A DNA stretch of 6,419 nt from Pirellulaceae bacterium. GTDB lineage: Bacteria; Planctomycetota; Planctomycetia; Pirellulales; Pirellulaceae. Made by a program: the position numbers and the translations under genes. The first letter of the stretch is position 1; the number at the start of each line of letters is the position of its first letter. The notes below the pieces were generated by a model. That model made no database searches and had not been told where the DNA came from. It saw nothing but the letters and a program-made list of their open reading frames with translations. Shown here piece after piece: positions 1-6,419 of the stretch. The DNA lies in assembly GCA_013002105.1 (NCBI GenBank), contig JABDKS010000699.1, positions 1-6,419 on the forward strand, written 5' to 3'.

Positions 1-18
1 ACTTTCCGGCAACATCCC

Positions 19-1713
19 ATGACCCTGATCACTTTTCTGATTTTTACTGTTGCCGTTGCCGTGTTGACATGGTGGGTAACGCATGGAACAGACATCGATA
101 CCGATGAAGGCTATTTCTTGGCCGGCCGCTCGCTAACGGGCGTGTTCATAGCCGGGTCGCTACTGCTGACGAACCTCTCGACGGAGCAATTGATTGGGCT
201 CAATGCGGGCTCGTTCAACGACGGGCTTTCGGTGATGTGCTGGGAAGTCGTCGCCGGGTTTTCACTTGTTGTATTGGCCTTGGTATTTCTGCCGCGTTAC
301 CTGAAGTCCGGAATCGCAACCATTCCGCAATTCCTCGAAGAACGTTACGGTTCGTCGGTGCGAGCGGTTACGGCGACCATTTTTATCGCCGCATACATGT
401 TGATTTTGCTGCCGTTCGTCTTGTTCCTCGGTGCTCGCGGGCTCAATGGCATGTTGGGACTCGAGACGATGTTGGGATTCTTGGACGTAACCGGCGACGC
501 GCCGATTGCCGATTCGGTACGGCAAGCGGCGGAACTGAAGACCATTTGGGCCGTGATCATCCTGATTGCCGTTCTCGGTGGTGCCTATGCCATTTTTGGT
601 GGTATGAAAGCGATTGCGGTTTCCGATACTTTCAACGGCGCCGGTCTGCTGGTGGGCGGGTTGATGATCACATTTTTCTCGTTGGCCATTGTGGCTGGCG
701 ACGAGGGTGGTTTCAGCGGCGCCTTTGAAAAAATTCAGGACGCAGATCCTGACGCATTTCGGTCGTTAGGCGCGTCGGACGAAGGGACGCACTGGCCCAC
801 GCTGTTTACCGGTGTGCTGCTATTGAACTTCTTTTACTGGTGTACCAATCAGCAGATTATCCAGCGAACCTTCGGGGCCAAAAACCTTGCGGAGGGCCAG
901 AAAGGCGTTTTGTTAGCAGCGTTTTTCAAAATTTGTGCTCCATTGATCCTCGTGTTGCCCGGCATCATCGCGGCTTATCTGGTCATTGGTGCGCAGGACC
1001 CCGAGATGATCGAAAGTGTTGGCAAAAATGCCGACGGAAACTGGGTCGCCGATCGAGCATACGGTGCACTGGTCAGCAAGGTCCTACCGGAATGGCTGTT
1101 GGGATTCTTTGCTGCCGTGGTGGTCGGATCAATCCTATCGACGTTCAATTCTGTTTTGAACTCGGCGGCGACACTGTTTTCGCTCGACGTGTACAAGCAA
1201 TACGTCAATCCCGAGGCTTCGACCAAAACGGTGGTTCGCTCTGGTCAGATCTGCAGCTTCGTCGTGGCGGTGTTTGCAGTCGTCGCGGCGCCCAACATTT
1301 TTTATGGTCGGGAAGCAATTTTCGGTTTCTTTCAAACGCTCAATGGCGTGTACTTTATCCCGCTGCTGGCAATCATCATGGTCGGGATGTTCAATAAGAA
1401 CGTTAACGAAAAGTCTGCGTTGATCACGTTGATTGTTGGTTTGGTATTGATGGTGATCGGAACATTCTTTGGGGGGCCCGAGGAAGGCTGGCTCAATTCA
1501 GCGTTCGGCTCGGCATTCCATTACATGGGTGCCGTATTCGCGGTGTTGATTGCGCTGCAGTTAGCGTTGGGGGCGATGGGGTTCAATCGCGAGACCCCCT
1601 ATGTTCAGAAGGACGTCAAGGCGGTCGATCTGACACCTTGGAAACCGGCACCCGTTGTCGGGGGGGCGCTGATATTGTTTGCGGCGGGGATTTATCTGTT
1701 TTTTGCCCTCTAG
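19..1713 (+). CDS. Sodium:solute symporter (SSS/SLC5 family), YidK-like
   Basis: A 564-residue inner-membrane protein, probably using the sodium gradient to import a small organic solute, perhaps a sugar. About 14 hydrophobic segments are visible, roughly at residues 2-20, 41-60, 72-93, 117-139, 176-194, 206-226, 260-282, 299-324, 356-387, 408-426, 440-458, 465-484, 500-520 and 545-563. Family marks include GYFLAGRSL (31-39), TNLSTEQLIG (51-60), the IFGGMKA signature (192-198), NFFYWCTNQ (270-278) and STFNSVLNSA (374-383). By remembered alignment with Vibrio vSGLT, N52, Q57, E76, N270, Y273 and K304 fall at sugar-pocket or gate positions, and S374/T375 at the Na2 sodium site. The N terminus through TWW (17-19) matches E. 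coli YidK in position, which supports ATG 19 although only 18 bases precede it and no Shine-Dalgarno is seen. Length is typical and the frame is intact. The family call is secure; the substrate is not determined. Confidence 0.93.
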   Translation: MTLITFLIFTVAVAVLTWWVTHGTDIDTDEGYFLAGRSLTGVFIAGSLLLTNLSTEQLIGLNAGSFNDGLSVMCWEVVAGFSLVVLALVFLPRYLKSGIATIPQFLEERYGSSVRAVTATIFIAAYMLILLPFVLFLGARGLNGMLGLETMLGFLDVTGDAPIADSVRQAAELKTIWAVIILIAVLGGAYAIFGGMKAIAVSDTFNGAGLLVGGLMITFFSLAIVAGDEGGFSGAFEKIQDADPDAFRSLGASDEGTHWPTLFTGVLLLNFFYWCTNQQIIQRTFGAKNLAEGQKGVLLAAFFKICAPLILVLPGIIAAYLVIGAQDPEMIESVGKNADGNWVADRAYGALVSKVLPEWLLGFFAAVVVGSILSTFNSVLNSAATLFSLDVYKQYVNPEASTKTVVRSGQICSFVVAVFAVVAAPNIFYGREAIFGFFQTLNGVYFIPLLAIIMVGMFNKNVNEKSALITLIVGLVLMVIGTFFGGPEEGWLNSAFGSAFHYMGAVFAVLIALQLALGAMGFNRETPYVQKDVKAVDLTPWKPAPVVGGALILFAAGIYLFFAL

Positions 1714-1726
1714 GTCCGTTATTACG

Positions 1727-1749
1727 TCAGGGCATTTCGTCACCCCTGA
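1727..1749 (+). terminator. Weak hairpin after the symporter gene
   Basis: TCAGGG (1727-1732) and CCCTGA (1744-1749) form a perfect 6-bp stem with an 11-base loop, starting 14 bases after the symporter stop. No T run follows, so this is not a classical intrinsic terminator. It may still help 3'-end formation or stability of the symporter mRNA. A 6-bp stem can arise by chance. Confidence 0.3.
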
Positions 1750-1765
1750 GCCTCACACAGCGCAG

Positions 1766-1782
1766 GCTAAATTCGCTTTAGC
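1766..1782 (+). repeat. Second small inverted repeat in the intergenic region
   Basis: GCTAAA (1766-1771) and TTTAGC (1777-1782) are perfect reverse complements around a 5-base loop, TTCGC. The stem is short and AT-rich and is not followed by a T run. Together with the hairpin at 1727-1749 it could act in termination of the symporter transcript, or be a protein-binding dyad. Chance occurrence is quite possible. Confidence 0.25.
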
Positions 1783-1838
1783 GTCCTGTTGGCGTTTCAT
1801 GATCGGCCTGACGTCAAGCGACCTGACCGTTCTTTTCA

Positions 1839-1865
1839 TTGCACCTGCCGTTACACGCCTATAAT
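1839..1865 (+). promoter_or_regulatory. Putative sigma-70-type promoter of the kinase gene
   Basis: TATAAT at 1860-1865 is a perfect -10 hexamer. The best upstream partner is TTGCAC at 1839-1844 with a short 15-base spacer, which is only a partial -35 match; there is no extended -10 TG. Transcription would start near 1872, giving a leader of about 80 bases before ATG 1954. Its position in a 240-base gap between two co-directional genes suits a promoter. An 8-base palindrome, TGACGTCA, at 1809-1816 lies about 23 bases upstream of the -35 and could be an operator. Confidence 0.5.
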
Positions 1866-1953
1866 AACGCTGCCTTCTGTCAGCCAAGATGCTGACTGCA
1901 ACGTCTGTTCGAATTTGATTCGGCAGGCGACTTCATCGTTCTGGGCCATCTGC

Positions 1954-4900
1954 ATGAATGACGACGACGACGACTGGATGCCCGCGGATGACACGGATGA
2001 TTCGGATACCGATATTCGTGATCCGGGCGAGCGCGACACGCAGACATCCGATAGCCGTGCGCGGCGACTGCCTGCGCCGTTCAAACCGGGGCAACTGTGC
2101 GGTGAATTTCAGATCGAACGTTTGTTGGGACAAGGTTCCAGCGGATGCGTTTTTCGAGCGTTCGACACGGTGTCGCGCAGAAGCTGTGCACTCAAGGTAT
2201 TGACCTGCCAAAAGCCGGCCAACTTGCGGCGAAACCGAATCGGTTTTCGACGAATGATGGAATTGCGGCATCCCAATTTGATGCGTGTCGATCAGATGCA
2301 TCAAATCGAGGATCACGTTGCATTGTCAATGGAGGAGATTCAGGGAGAGACCCTGACGAAAACGCGCAGACGATATCGAAAGCTTGAAATCCATTTGGCC
2401 TGTACAAAGCTGCTGTCATTGACGCGTGATTATGCTGCGGCACTCGCGGCGATGCACGACCGCGGACTCTTGCATCGCGATATCAAACCGTCCAATTTGA
2501 TGGTCGATCGCAATGAGCGTGGCCGAGTGATTGACTACGGATTGGTCGGTACATTTGATGCGGAGCTGAACAGTCAGGGCTTCCGCGACTATTTTGCCGG
2601 CACGTTTCGCTACATGTCGCCGGAAGCCTACTATGATCAACGTCACACTCCCGCCGGCGATATCTATTCGTTGGGGCTGGTCGTTCTCGAATTTCTCAAT
2701 TCAATACTCGGCCGGCGCGATTGGTCGCGTGATGATCAAGACCGCGATCAAGATGCACAATTGATTCACTCGGCTGTCGATGGCTTGGTCGGTTCGAATC
2801 CGAGTTTGCTGACCGAAGCCTGCACGGAGATGTTGCAAGTCAATCCGGGAGATCGGCCCACCGCTGTCCAGCTTGCCCGATTGGGTTTGCCAACGGGCAA
2901 GAGCACGATCTACATGGGTGGAAAACCGATGTTTGGTCGCGATGACGAATTCGCAACCGCCTGTGATTGGCTCAATTCGGTTTACCGGGGAAATGAGGGC
3001 CGCCTGCACATCTATGGTCCGTCAGGGATCGGGAAGAGCGGTCTTGTCGATGCCATCGAACGACACCTGAAGTCATTGCGTTGGGGTCAAGTCTTTCGGG
3101 CACAGTGTCGACCGCGTGAAACGCATCCCATGCAGGCCTTTGACCAAATTGCTACCGAAATTGCGACGCGGTACGCCAGTAACGACCGAACACCTTTGCG
3201 CGTTGATCCGGCGAGCGCCAACATTTTGCACGACGCCTTTCCGGTTTTGAAAGAAGTGGTGTTGCCAAGCAAGCGTCAGCCGTTTGCCCGCACCGGTGAC
3301 GACCGCATCGATGCGTTGTACGCGGCATGTCATTTGAGTGTCGAGTTGCGAAAAGTGGGACCGCTGATCTTGATCGTAGACGATGTCCAGTGGGCCGATC
3401 CCGATACACACGGCATCCTCGACGCGCTCCAAAAAGTCGGTGGTGGCATGTTGGGAATCATCACCGTGTCTCGATACGAGAAGAGCGCGCAACGACTGCC
3501 GCCGGACTTGACGATTCAACTGAAACCACTCAGCGACAAGGTCAGTCGGCAAATGCTTGGCGAAGCGGCACGTCGGTGGTCGGTCAACCTGTCCGAGGAA
3601 ACATTGCAAGAGCTTTCCGAGTTGGCAGGTGGGAACCCGTTCAGATTGAGCGAATTGGAAGACGAATTGCGTCCCGGCGGTTTACTGCACAACACCGATG
3701 CGGACTCAGATTCGTCGATTTCCAGTCTGGGCAGCGTGGATCGCCTCTGGAAGCACCGTGCCGAAAATCTTAGCGCGGATGCTCGCCGCATCTTGCCATT
3801 AATCGCGACAGCCGCCTGCCCGGTTTCGATGGGACAACTGGCGCTGGTCAGTGATTTGGGAGATGACGTTGAAATAGCGGTTTCCGAGCTAGCCAGCCAG
3901 CGGTTGGTCATTGATGATGCGACCAGCGGACGCTGCATTCGAATGGTGCACGATCGCATCTGTGAAGGCGTCATCGCGGAACTCAGTGATGCGGAATGCA
4001 AGTTTGCGAACCTGGCTTGGTCGGATTTGCTCAAGGGAGAATCGGAGAGCGAAAAGGTGGCCGGTCGAATCGCCCGCCACCTGCTTGATGCGGGGCAAAC
4101 TGCCGAAGCAGTCGAGTATGCGAAGGCCGCGGCCAGCGAATCCGAGATGTCGTTTGCCTTTGGCGAAGCTGCGCAGTGGCACGAACGCGTTGAAGCGTTG
4201 ACGGAGTCAACCGACGAAAAGGTTGTTCATTTGATCCAAGCTGCCAGGTTGTTTATCCAGGGAGACCAACCGATTCGGGCGGCGCAGCAATACGAGAAAT
4301 TGGCAAAAGCCAGCAAGTCGGAGGATCAGCGACTGGAGTATCGCATTGCCGCAACACAATTGTTGATTCGCGCCGGTCGCTTCGATCAGTCGCGTGCGTC
4401 GTTGAACGAATTGGCAACATCCCTAGGCCTACCTAAACCGGATCGGGCACTTGGCTGGCTCGCCAGTGCTCGGCAACGCTTTCAGTTGCAGCGTATGAAA
4501 CTGGAACTACCGCGTTTGGATAATCACCAAACCGCGTCGTCGGCGCCCAGTCGACGCGATGAACTTCGTTTGTCCCTCTGCCAGAATTTGGTTCGGCCGT
4601 TGCTGATGTTCCATCCAACCTATGCAAGCGAGTTGTTTGCATCGTTGGCAAAACAAGTTCAACGGATCGGATCGTCGGAGGATCAAACAGCCATCGCCAT
4701 TGCATCGGCAACCATTGCTTGCTGTGATTTGGGACAACGGCGAACGCAAGGTGAAACGTTATTGCGTGACCTGCAGGCGACAGCGACTGATCTAGGTCCC
4801 AAAACGACCGGTGACTACTGGTCTGGCAAGGCGATGACCCAATTGATGGCGCTCAATTGGTCCGCGGTCAACAAGTCGGTCGAGGCGAGCGTCCAGGCTT

Positions 4901-5700
4901 ATACGTCTGACGGGTCATCGCATCCGTTCGAAGTTGGGAATACACGTTGGATGGGCCTTTGGGCTGATTGGTATCGTGGCCTTTGGACGCAAATGCGAAA
5001 GTCGACCGATGCGATTCTTGTCGATTCCTCCCAACGCGACGATCGAATCGAGCACTTCGTCACCACCACGGGGCTTGCGTCTGCAACGTGGTTGGGACGT
5101 GACGCGATAGACGATTTGACACGCCGCGATGAACATAACCAGGAATGTTTTGTTGATCCGGGACCCATCGCAGAATGGTTTGCGTTTTTGGCCGATGTGC
5201 AACGGTCGTTGTACAACGGAGAATTCCAGCAAGCGTTTGACCGATGCCAGCAGTTCGAGCGAGTCCTGACAAAATCAACCCTGTCGGGTATTCAAGTGGC
5301 CCGCATCCTGGTTCGTCAGTTTGGAGCATTGTCCGCCCTGCAACTGCTCCAATCCGATCCGCGATCAAAATGGCGTCTCGCGGCTCAGAATTGCATTGAT
5401 CACCTGCAACGAGAAAAGTTGCCGTGTGCCCTGGTCCTTGCCGATCTGTACGCAGGGATTTTGTTGCGTCTGATTGGCGACGATGACGGTAGTCGCAAAA
5501 AAACTGTCGCGGCACAGCAATTGGCGACCGAATTGGATTTGATGCCGTTCCAATTAGCGGCCGAAGACAACCTGGATCAACTGCGATCGGGCGAACGGAT
5601 CGGATTGCTCAGCCACCGAATGCAGAACCAGGGAATTGTCCGCCCGGGGCAATTCGAGCGGCTTTATACCGTCCCGCCTCGCGACGATGCATCCAGCTGA
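1954..5700 (+). CDS. Ser/Thr protein kinase - AAA ATPase - TPR-like multidomain protein
   Basis: A 1248-residue cytoplasmic signalling protein with no membrane segment. An acidic tail (1-40, five Asp in a row) precedes a kinase domain (about 50-310): GQGSSG loop (59-64), ATP lysine K81, HRDIKPSN (174-181), DYG (194-196), TFRYMSPE (217-224), D236 and R301. The helix-C glutamate appears to be Gly97. An AAA_16-type NTPase follows (about 326-565): FGRDDE, Walker A GPSGIGKS (355-362), Walker B LILIVDDVQWAD (471-482), R507, GGNPF (559-563). A probable winged-helix segment with VHDR (665-668) leads into helical TPR-like repeats (about 700-1230), e.g. LLIRAGRF (803-810). The order resembles mycobacterial PknK and many planctomycete proteins; there is no C-terminal HTH. 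ATG 1954 is preferred over in-frame TTG 1789, which lies upstream of the TATAAT box; ATG 1978 is another option. No Shine-Dalgarno is visible. Domain calls are secure; targets and actual kinase activity are unknown. Confidence 0.93.
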   Translation: MNDDDDDWMPADDTDDSDTDIRDPGERDTQTSDSRARRLPAPFKPGQLCGEFQIERLLGQGSSGCVFRAFDTVSRRSCALKVLTCQKPANLRRNRIGFRRMMELRHPNLMRVDQMHQIEDHVALSMEEIQGETLTKTRRRYRKLEIHLACTKLLSLTRDYAAALAAMHDRGLLHRDIKPSNLMVDRNERGRVIDYGLVGTFDAELNSQGFRDYFAGTFRYMSPEAYYDQRHTPAGDIYSLGLVVLEFLNSILGRRDWSRDDQDRDQDAQLIHSAVDGLVGSNPSLLTEACTEMLQVNPGDRPTAVQLARLGLPTGKSTIYMGGKPMFGRDDEFATACDWLNSVYRGNEGRLHIYGPSGIGKSGLVDAIERHLKSLRWGQVFRAQCRPRETHPMQAFDQIATEIATRYASNDRTPLRVDPASANILHDAFPVLKEVVLPSKRQPFARTGDDRIDALYAACHLSVELRKVGPLILIVDDVQWADPDTHGILDALQKVGGGMLGIITVSRYEKSAQRLPPDLTIQLKPLSDKVSRQMLGEAARRWSVNLSEETLQELSELAGGNPFRLSELEDELRPGGLLHNTDADSDSSISSLGSVDRLWKHRAENLSADARRILPLIATAACPVSMGQLALVSDLGDDVEIAVSELASQRLVIDDATSGRCIRMVHDRICEGVIAELSDAECKFANLAWSDLLKGESESEKVAGRIARHLLDAGQTAEAVEYAKAAASESEMSFAFGEAAQWHERVEALTESTDEKVVHLIQAARLFIQGDQPIRAAQQYEKLAKASKSEDQRLEYRIAATQLLIRAGRFDQSRASLNELATSLGLPKPDRALGWLASARQRFQLQRMKLELPRLDNHQTASSAPSRRDELRLSLCQNLVRPLLMFHPTYASELFASLAKQVQRIGSSEDQTAIAIASATIACCDLGQRRTQGETLLRDLQATATDLGPKTTGDYWSGKAMTQLMALNWSAVNKSVEASVQAYTSDGSSHPFEVGNTRWMGLWADWYRGLWTQMRKSTDAILVDSSQRDDRIEHFVTTTGLASATWLGRDAIDDLTRRDEHNQECFVDPGPIAEWFAFLADVQRSLYNGEFQQAFDRCQQFERVLTKSTLSGIQVARILVRQFGALSALQLLQSDPRSKWRLAAQNCIDHLQREKLPCALVLADLYAGILLRLIGDDDGSRKKTVAAQQLATELDLMPFQLAAEDNLDQLRSGERIGLLSHRMQNQGIVRPGQFERLYTVPPRDDASS
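1960..1974 (+). repeat. Five tandem GAC codons (poly-Asp)
   Basis: Five consecutive GAC codons directly after Met-Asn encode Asp3-Asp7 of the kinase protein. They begin an acidic, probably disordered tail rich in Asp, Ser and Thr (residues 3-33). The tract is in frame, so gain or loss of a unit would change only the number of aspartates. Confidence 0.6.
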
Positions 5701-5763
5701 ATGTGGCGTTGACCGATCGCACCTAGAGCATCTTTACCTAATACGTGGGATCAATCGTAGGCC

Positions 5764-5789
5764 AGGACCCAGGGCTTTAAGGGTCTTTT
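5764..5789 (+). terminator. Candidate intrinsic terminator after the kinase gene
   Basis: AGGACCC (5764-5770) pairs with GGGTCTT (5781-5787) in a 7-bp stem with one G-T wobble and a 10-base loop, ending in a four-base T run (5786-5789). It lies about 65 bases past the kinase stop. The core is only 5 perfect pairs and the T tract is short, so it is weak. It could instead lie within the insertion sequence and block read-through into the transposase. Confidence 0.4.
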
Positions 5790-5854
5790 GGGGTGGTGCT
5801 TTTCTAGCAGTTTCTGATTTCATTCCGCAATCTCATTGTGAATTGCCTGTCAAT

Positions 5855-5858
5855 GGAG
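5855..5858 (+). promoter_or_regulatory. Ribosome binding site of the transposase
   Basis: GGAG lies 8 bases before ATG 5867, a standard Shine-Dalgarno core and spacing. It supports this start. It also contrasts with the two chromosomal genes here, neither of which shows such a motif. Confidence 0.6.
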
Positions 5859-5866
5859 TCACCACT

Positions 5867-6419
5867 ATGTCGAAGCTGCTGCACAAGTTTATCGGTAAAT
5901 GCCCATTCGCCGTCATGACGCGGATGCTTGCTGTACCGTTCATCTGCAAACATCTCGATGACGTCTTCGAGACCAGTCGAGTGCATCAGTATCAAGGCGA
6001 ATCTGCATTCTCGGCCGTTGCTCTGGCTGTTGCGGATGTGACGTTGAATTTCTGCGATAACCTCAATCAAGCCTACATCCAGCACAAAGAACAGCTGCGC
6101 GTCGAAGTCACTTCGTTCTACGACAAAGTGAAAGGTATTCGGCCAGGGCTCAGCGAAGCCGTTGTGCGACATTCCGCGGAGCAGGCGATCCAACTGCAAG
6201 ACGAGCTAGAGTTTCAGCCATGGTCAATACTATCTGGCTACGAATGCTTCGACATTGATGGCAATCATCTGCCACGCACGGATAAACGACTCAAGCAATT
6301 GAGGGACTCACCAGGAGCTCCTTTGCCTGGAAAAGTCGTTGCCAGGTTCAATTTGCAGCGTCAGCTCTTTGACCGAGCCTATCTTCTAGTCGATGCGCAC
6401 GACCAGGAACTGGCAACTT
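5867..6419 (+). CDS. IS4-family transposase, N-terminal part (cut by window end)
   Basis: The first 184 residues of a DDE transposase, continuing past the window. A helical N-terminal region (1-120), probably for DNA binding and including KCPFAVMTRM (11-20), leads to CFDIDGNHLPRTDKRLKQLR (127-146). Asp131 in the IDGNHL motif should be the first catalytic aspartate of the DDE triad. APLPGK (151-156) and VDAHDQE (175-181) match positions of the PLPGK and EDGHAQE blocks that I recall from IS4-type transposases. The second Asp and the Glu would lie beyond the edge, so intactness cannot be judged. ATG 5867 is chosen for its GGAG at 8 bases. The minus-strand frame over 5804-6199 is a shadow of this gene. 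The variant DAHDQE suggests a divergent branch; the exact IS group is not determined. Confidence 0.82.
   Translation, partial: MSKLLHKFIGKCPFAVMTRMLAVPFICKHLDDVFETSRVHQYQGESAFSAVALAVADVTLNFCDNLNQAYIQHKEQLRVEVTSFYDKVKGIRPGLSEAVVRHSAEQAIQLQDELEFQPWSILSGYECFDIDGNHLPRTDKRLKQLRDSPGAPLPGKVVARFNLQRQLFDRAYLLVDAHDQELAT
5867..6419 (+). mobile_element. Insertion sequence, IS4 family, partial
   Basis: The transposase defines the visible part of an insertion sequence next to the kinase gene. The true left end must lie between about 5701 and 5866, and the right end is beyond 6419. No terminal inverted repeat or target-site duplication can be shown from this window. The kinase frame ends at a normal stop before the element, with a conventional family C terminus, so the insertion does not seem to have broken it. 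Confidence 0.6.

Larger units (their letters stand above)
5701..5866 (+). other. Spacer between the kinase gene and the transposase, with the IS left end not resolved
   Basis: These 166 bases hold no convincing gene. They should contain or adjoin the left boundary of the insertion sequence whose transposase begins at 5867, because IS4-type elements have short terminal inverted repeats a little upstream of the transposase start. The terminal repeat cannot be identified because the right end lies outside the window. The transposase frame is open upstream across the whole spacer but has no homologous-looking sequence there. Confidence 0.5.

Noticed and set aside
237..728. Plus-strand frame of 163 codons inside the symporter
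   Set aside because: It is an out-of-frame shadow; the product is rich in Arg, Cys and Trp, as expected of a shifted frame of a membrane protein gene.
840..1397. Plus-strand frame of 185 codons inside the symporter
   Set aside because: It is also a shifted-frame shadow of conserved symporter sequence.
3073..3609. Minus-strand open frame of 178 codons inside the kinase gene
   Set aside because: It is antisense to the ATPase domain with its Walker motifs; the product is low-complexity-like and matches no family I know.
5709..5744. TTGACC at 5709-5714 with TAATAC at 5739-5744 as a transposase promoter
   Set aside because: The gap between the hexamers is 24 bases, too long for a sigma-70 promoter, and no better-spaced -10 is present.
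5804..6199. Minus-strand open frame of 131 codons
   Set aside because: It lies almost entirely opposite the transposase, whose motifs are clear, and its protein shows no recognisable domain.
1..6419. CRISPR array, tRNA, rRNA or riboswitch
   Set aside because: No regularly spaced direct repeats, cloverleaf-like segments or known RNA motifs were seen, and non-coding space totals only about 425 bases.

Overview
The window looks like chromosomal DNA from a planctomycete, probably of the Rhodopirellula/Pirellulaceae type. Three things suggest this: a moderate GC content judged by eye, two long genes with no recognisable Shine-Dalgarno sequence, and a very large Ser/Thr kinase-ATPase-TPR protein of a kind that planctomycetes carry in many copies. 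This assignment is an inference from protein character, not from a database match.

Layout, all on the + strand. (1) 19-1713 is a complete sodium:solute symporter (SSS/SLC5 family) that most resembles E. coli YidK as I remember it. (2) 1714-1953 is a 240-base intergenic stretch. It has two small inverted repeats just after the symporter stop, then a perfect TATAAT box at 1860-1865 that probably belongs to the promoter of the next gene. (3) 1954-5700 is a 1248-residue cytoplasmic signalling protein: an acidic N-terminal tail, a Ser/Thr protein kinase domain, an AAA_16-type NTPase module, and about 600 residues of helical, TPR-like repeats. The reading frame is also open from a TTG at 1789, but the TATAAT box lies downstream of that codon, so ATG 1954 is the better start. 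(4) 5701-5866 is a 166-base spacer with one terminator-like hairpin. (5) 5867 to the window end is the first 184 codons of an IS4-family transposase cut by the window edge. The left end of this insertion sequence must lie in or near the spacer.

The symporter and kinase are separated by 240 bases containing a putative promoter, so they are probably separate transcription units. Nothing shows a functional link between them. The kinase protein could act as a nucleotide-dependent signalling switch or scaffold, with the TPR region binding partners, but no target is visible. Its kinase domain has two departures from consensus: DYG in place of DFG, and apparently glycine in place of the helix-C glutamate. 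I found no CRISPR array, tRNA or rRNA gene, or new multi-gene system; the kinase fusion is the most interesting item.
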